A stretch of DNA of 5,966 nucleotides from Candidatus Woesearchaeota archaeon. Its GTDB lineage: Archaea; Nanobdellota; Nanobdellia; CSSed11-243R1. A model generated the notes under the pieces. The model did not search any database and was not told the DNA's origin. It saw only the letters and a list, made by a program, of their open reading frames with translations. This document shows, piece after piece, positions 4,438 through 5,966 of this stretch (position 1 is its first letter; every line of letters begins with the position of its first letter). The position numbers and the translations under genes are program-made. The stretch is from contig SLLY01000025.1 in NCBI GenBank assembly GCA_007133845.1, forward strand, positions 1 through 5,966. The letters run 5' to 3'.

Positions 4438-5966
4438 TTACCACTCTATTTCATAGATTTTTTCCCTTTTTGCATTTCCGAACGCATAATTTCTTGAGCC
4501 TGTTTTTCCAACAATAGGTGGAGTTTCTGGTGGTTTTTTCAAATTTTTGAAGAATTTGATTATTCCACCTCTTCCTAAATATATTAATATTATTACTACA
4601 AGTAATAAGGATATATATGAAACATTATCCCATGTAAATTCTCCAACCGCAATGAATAAACCTGTTATTCCTGTTGGTGTTGGTAAAATAGGTTCTTCTA
4701 CTTCTTCCTCTTCTTCGGGTTCAAATTCTAATATTAGTTCACATACGTCAATTGCTCTTTCAAATCTATTTGTATTCATGTAATTTTCTGCAGAACTGTA
4801 TTGATTCATTAATTCAGATGTATTAAATTCTTCTGCTTCCAATTCATTAATATATGAAATTGCATTTTCACAGATTAAAATTGCATCATCTTCAAAAATA
4901 TTTGTAATAAATATTTCTAAATTTTCTGAAATTGAAACTGTTGCAGTTTTCAATTTAATTTCTATTTCATAATTTCCAGTTTTTGTGTATTCTGGATATA
5001 ATATCAATTCAGAGGTATCTGATGTTTTTGAAGATAAACTTAAATATCTATTTGAAAATTCATAATTTTCATCATCCAAACCATTTAATAATAATTCTAT
5101 GTCTGCTAAATATTGATCTCCTTGATTTTCAATGTAAATTTCCACCGTTTTTACTTCATCTGAATTCATATTTATTTGAGTTCTATTTAATTCCATCGAA
5201 ACGATTACAGTTACTGGTTTTGGTGCTCTTGGTGGAGGTGGTGTTGGTCTTTCTACGATATTAAAATTCCATTTTTCAGAAATTCCCAAATTATTTGCAT
5301 CATCATTACAAGTTACATACCATTCTTGTTTTCCGATATCTAAATATATTTCCCAAGTTACTTTTTCATTATTTTCTACATTTCCCAAATACATTAATTT
5401 ATCATTAACAAATAATTCACAATCCATAACTTCGGTGAAATTATCTATCGCTTTAAATTTAAATTCTATTGAATTTTCTCTAGTACTAGTTTCATTCGCA
5501 GGTAAGAATAATATAATTTCTGGTGCTTCTTCATCATAAGTTACAGTCCAATTTTCACTCGCAAATGCACAATTATCTAATTCATTACAAGCTAAATAGT
5601 TCCACTCAAAAACATCTTGATAATCAAAAATTATTGGAATACTTAATTCAACTTGGTTTCCAACTATATTTTCGGTTACTTCGAATATCAAATCTCCCGT
5701 TGAATTCCACACATGTAATGTTGCATTTTTTAAACCATAAGAGTCAATAAATTCCGCCTCGAATGATAAACTAGATTCATTTACAGATATATTATCTTTA
5801 GGTTTTGATAGAATTATTGTAGGTTTTTCATCACTTTCTCCTATGGTAACAGTTCTAACTATTTCTGCATCTTGGAAATTATTTGAATTAGTGAATACTA
5901 ATCTATATTCGTGAGTTCCAACATCAAGTGTTCTAACATCTTCTACACTATCAGCGTTTGTATCTA
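4438..5966 (-). CDS. Cell-surface protein with Ig-like modules and C-terminal membrane anchor (N-terminus beyond window)
   Basis: The frame is open to the right edge and gives 508 visible residues; a GTG at 5712 is internal, not the start. In residues counted from the edge: 1-43 is the end of a beta module. Two related Ig-like modules of about 95 residues follow at 45-145 and 145-238; both start with a Pro-x-Ile-Ile-Leu strand and end alike (FEWNYLACN / QEWYVTCND, then a W-containing strand). A proline linker (238-250) leads to a CARDB-like beta domain (about 251-354). Next come a two-helix segment with cysteines (359-415), an acidic linker (414-424), one membrane helix (448-464, LLLVVIILIYL) and a basic 44-residue tail. 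At least ten N-x-S/T sequons lie before the membrane helix. The topology is outside-facing, probably exported by Sec. No catalytic motif is seen. It could serve in adhesion or cell contact. Confidence 0.82.
   Translation of the reverse strand, partial: DTNADSVEDVRTLDVGTHEYRLVFTNSNNFQDAEIVRTVTIGESDEKPTIILSKPKDNISVNESSLSFEAEFIDSYGLKNATLHVWNSTGDLIFEVTENIVGNQVELSIPIIFDYQDVFEWNYLACNELDNCAFASENWTVTYDEEAPEIILFLPANETSTRENSIEFKFKAIDNFTEVMDCELFVNDKLMYLGNVENNEKVTWEIYLDIGKQEWYVTCNDDANNLGISEKWNFNIVERPTPPPPRAPKPVTVIVSMELNRTQINMNSDEVKTVEIYIENQGDQYLADIELLLNGLDDENYEFSNRYLSLSSKTSDTSELILYPEYTKTGNYEIEIKLKTATVSISENLEIFITNIFEDDAILICENAISYINELEAEEFNTSELMNQYSSAENYMNTNRFERAIDVCELILEFEPEEEEEVEEPILPTPTGITGLFIAVGEFTWDNVSYISLLLVVIILIYLGRGGIIKFFKNLKKPPETPPIVGKTGSRNYAFGNAKREKIYEIEW

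Noticed and set aside
4438..5712. Surface-protein gene starting at 5712
   Set aside because: The codon is GTG inside a continuous frame that runs 84 more residues to the window edge, with matching domain character and no promoter or SD site.
4547..5750. Several plus-strand open frames (4547-4783, 4983-5264, 5523-5750)
   Set aside because: They lie opposite the surface-protein gene, give low-complexity His/Leu/Ser-rich products and have no SD or TATA support; they are antisense shadows.

Overview
The window reads as a very AT-rich piece of an archaeal chromosome. The diagnostic evidence is a minus-strand run of uS13, uS4, uS11 and RNA polymerase subunit D. This gene order occurs only in archaea, and all four proteins match archaeal rather than bacterial forms. 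Compact genes, AT-rich codons, GTGAT-type Shine-Dalgarno sites and TATA-like boxes about 27 bases ahead of several ATGs all agree. The base composition, small size and Lys/Glu-rich tails suggest a DPANN lineage (Woesearchaeota/Pacearchaeota-like). That placement is inference.

Layout, left to right. Positions 1-453 hold the N-terminal 151 residues of an AAG/MPG-family 3-methyladenine DNA glycosylase on the minus strand, cut by the window edge. Positions 454-990 have no large gene. They contain a 34-bp divergent promoter, a tiny plus-strand ORF broken by an in-frame TAA, a 40-residue minus-strand ORF with a strong ribosome-binding site and a possible +1 frameshift, a palindrome-rich leader, and a three-copy 9-bp repeat. 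A 45-residue zinc-ribbon microprotein (991-1128, plus) ends tail to tail with trmI (1125-1847, minus), the stop codons overlapping. Then, in minus-strand order of transcription, come rps13 (4306-3773), rps4 (3767-3021), rps11 (3018-2620) and rpoD (2612-1902), spaced 2-7 bases apart. A hairpin-plus-T-tract terminator (4378-4419) separates this operon from a large membrane-anchored surface protein (4438-5966) whose N-terminus lies beyond the right edge.

The ribosomal/RNA polymerase operon supplies head and platform proteins of the small subunit and the assembly platform subunit of RNA polymerase. TrmI, which methylates tRNA at A57/A58, follows directly where many archaea carry rpl18e-rpl13-rps9. 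A T-tract and a TATA-like box in the 54-bp gap suggest it has its own promoter. Genes preceded by a well-placed TATA-like box (mpg, the zinc-ribbon gene, trmI, rps13) mostly lack a clear Shine-Dalgarno site and are predicted to be leaderless. Operon-internal genes use GTGAT/GTGAG sites that in two of three cases contain the upstream stop codon.

No complete new system (defence locus, CRISPR array, mobile element) is visible. The least explained part is 480-990, with its micro-ORFs and structured leader.
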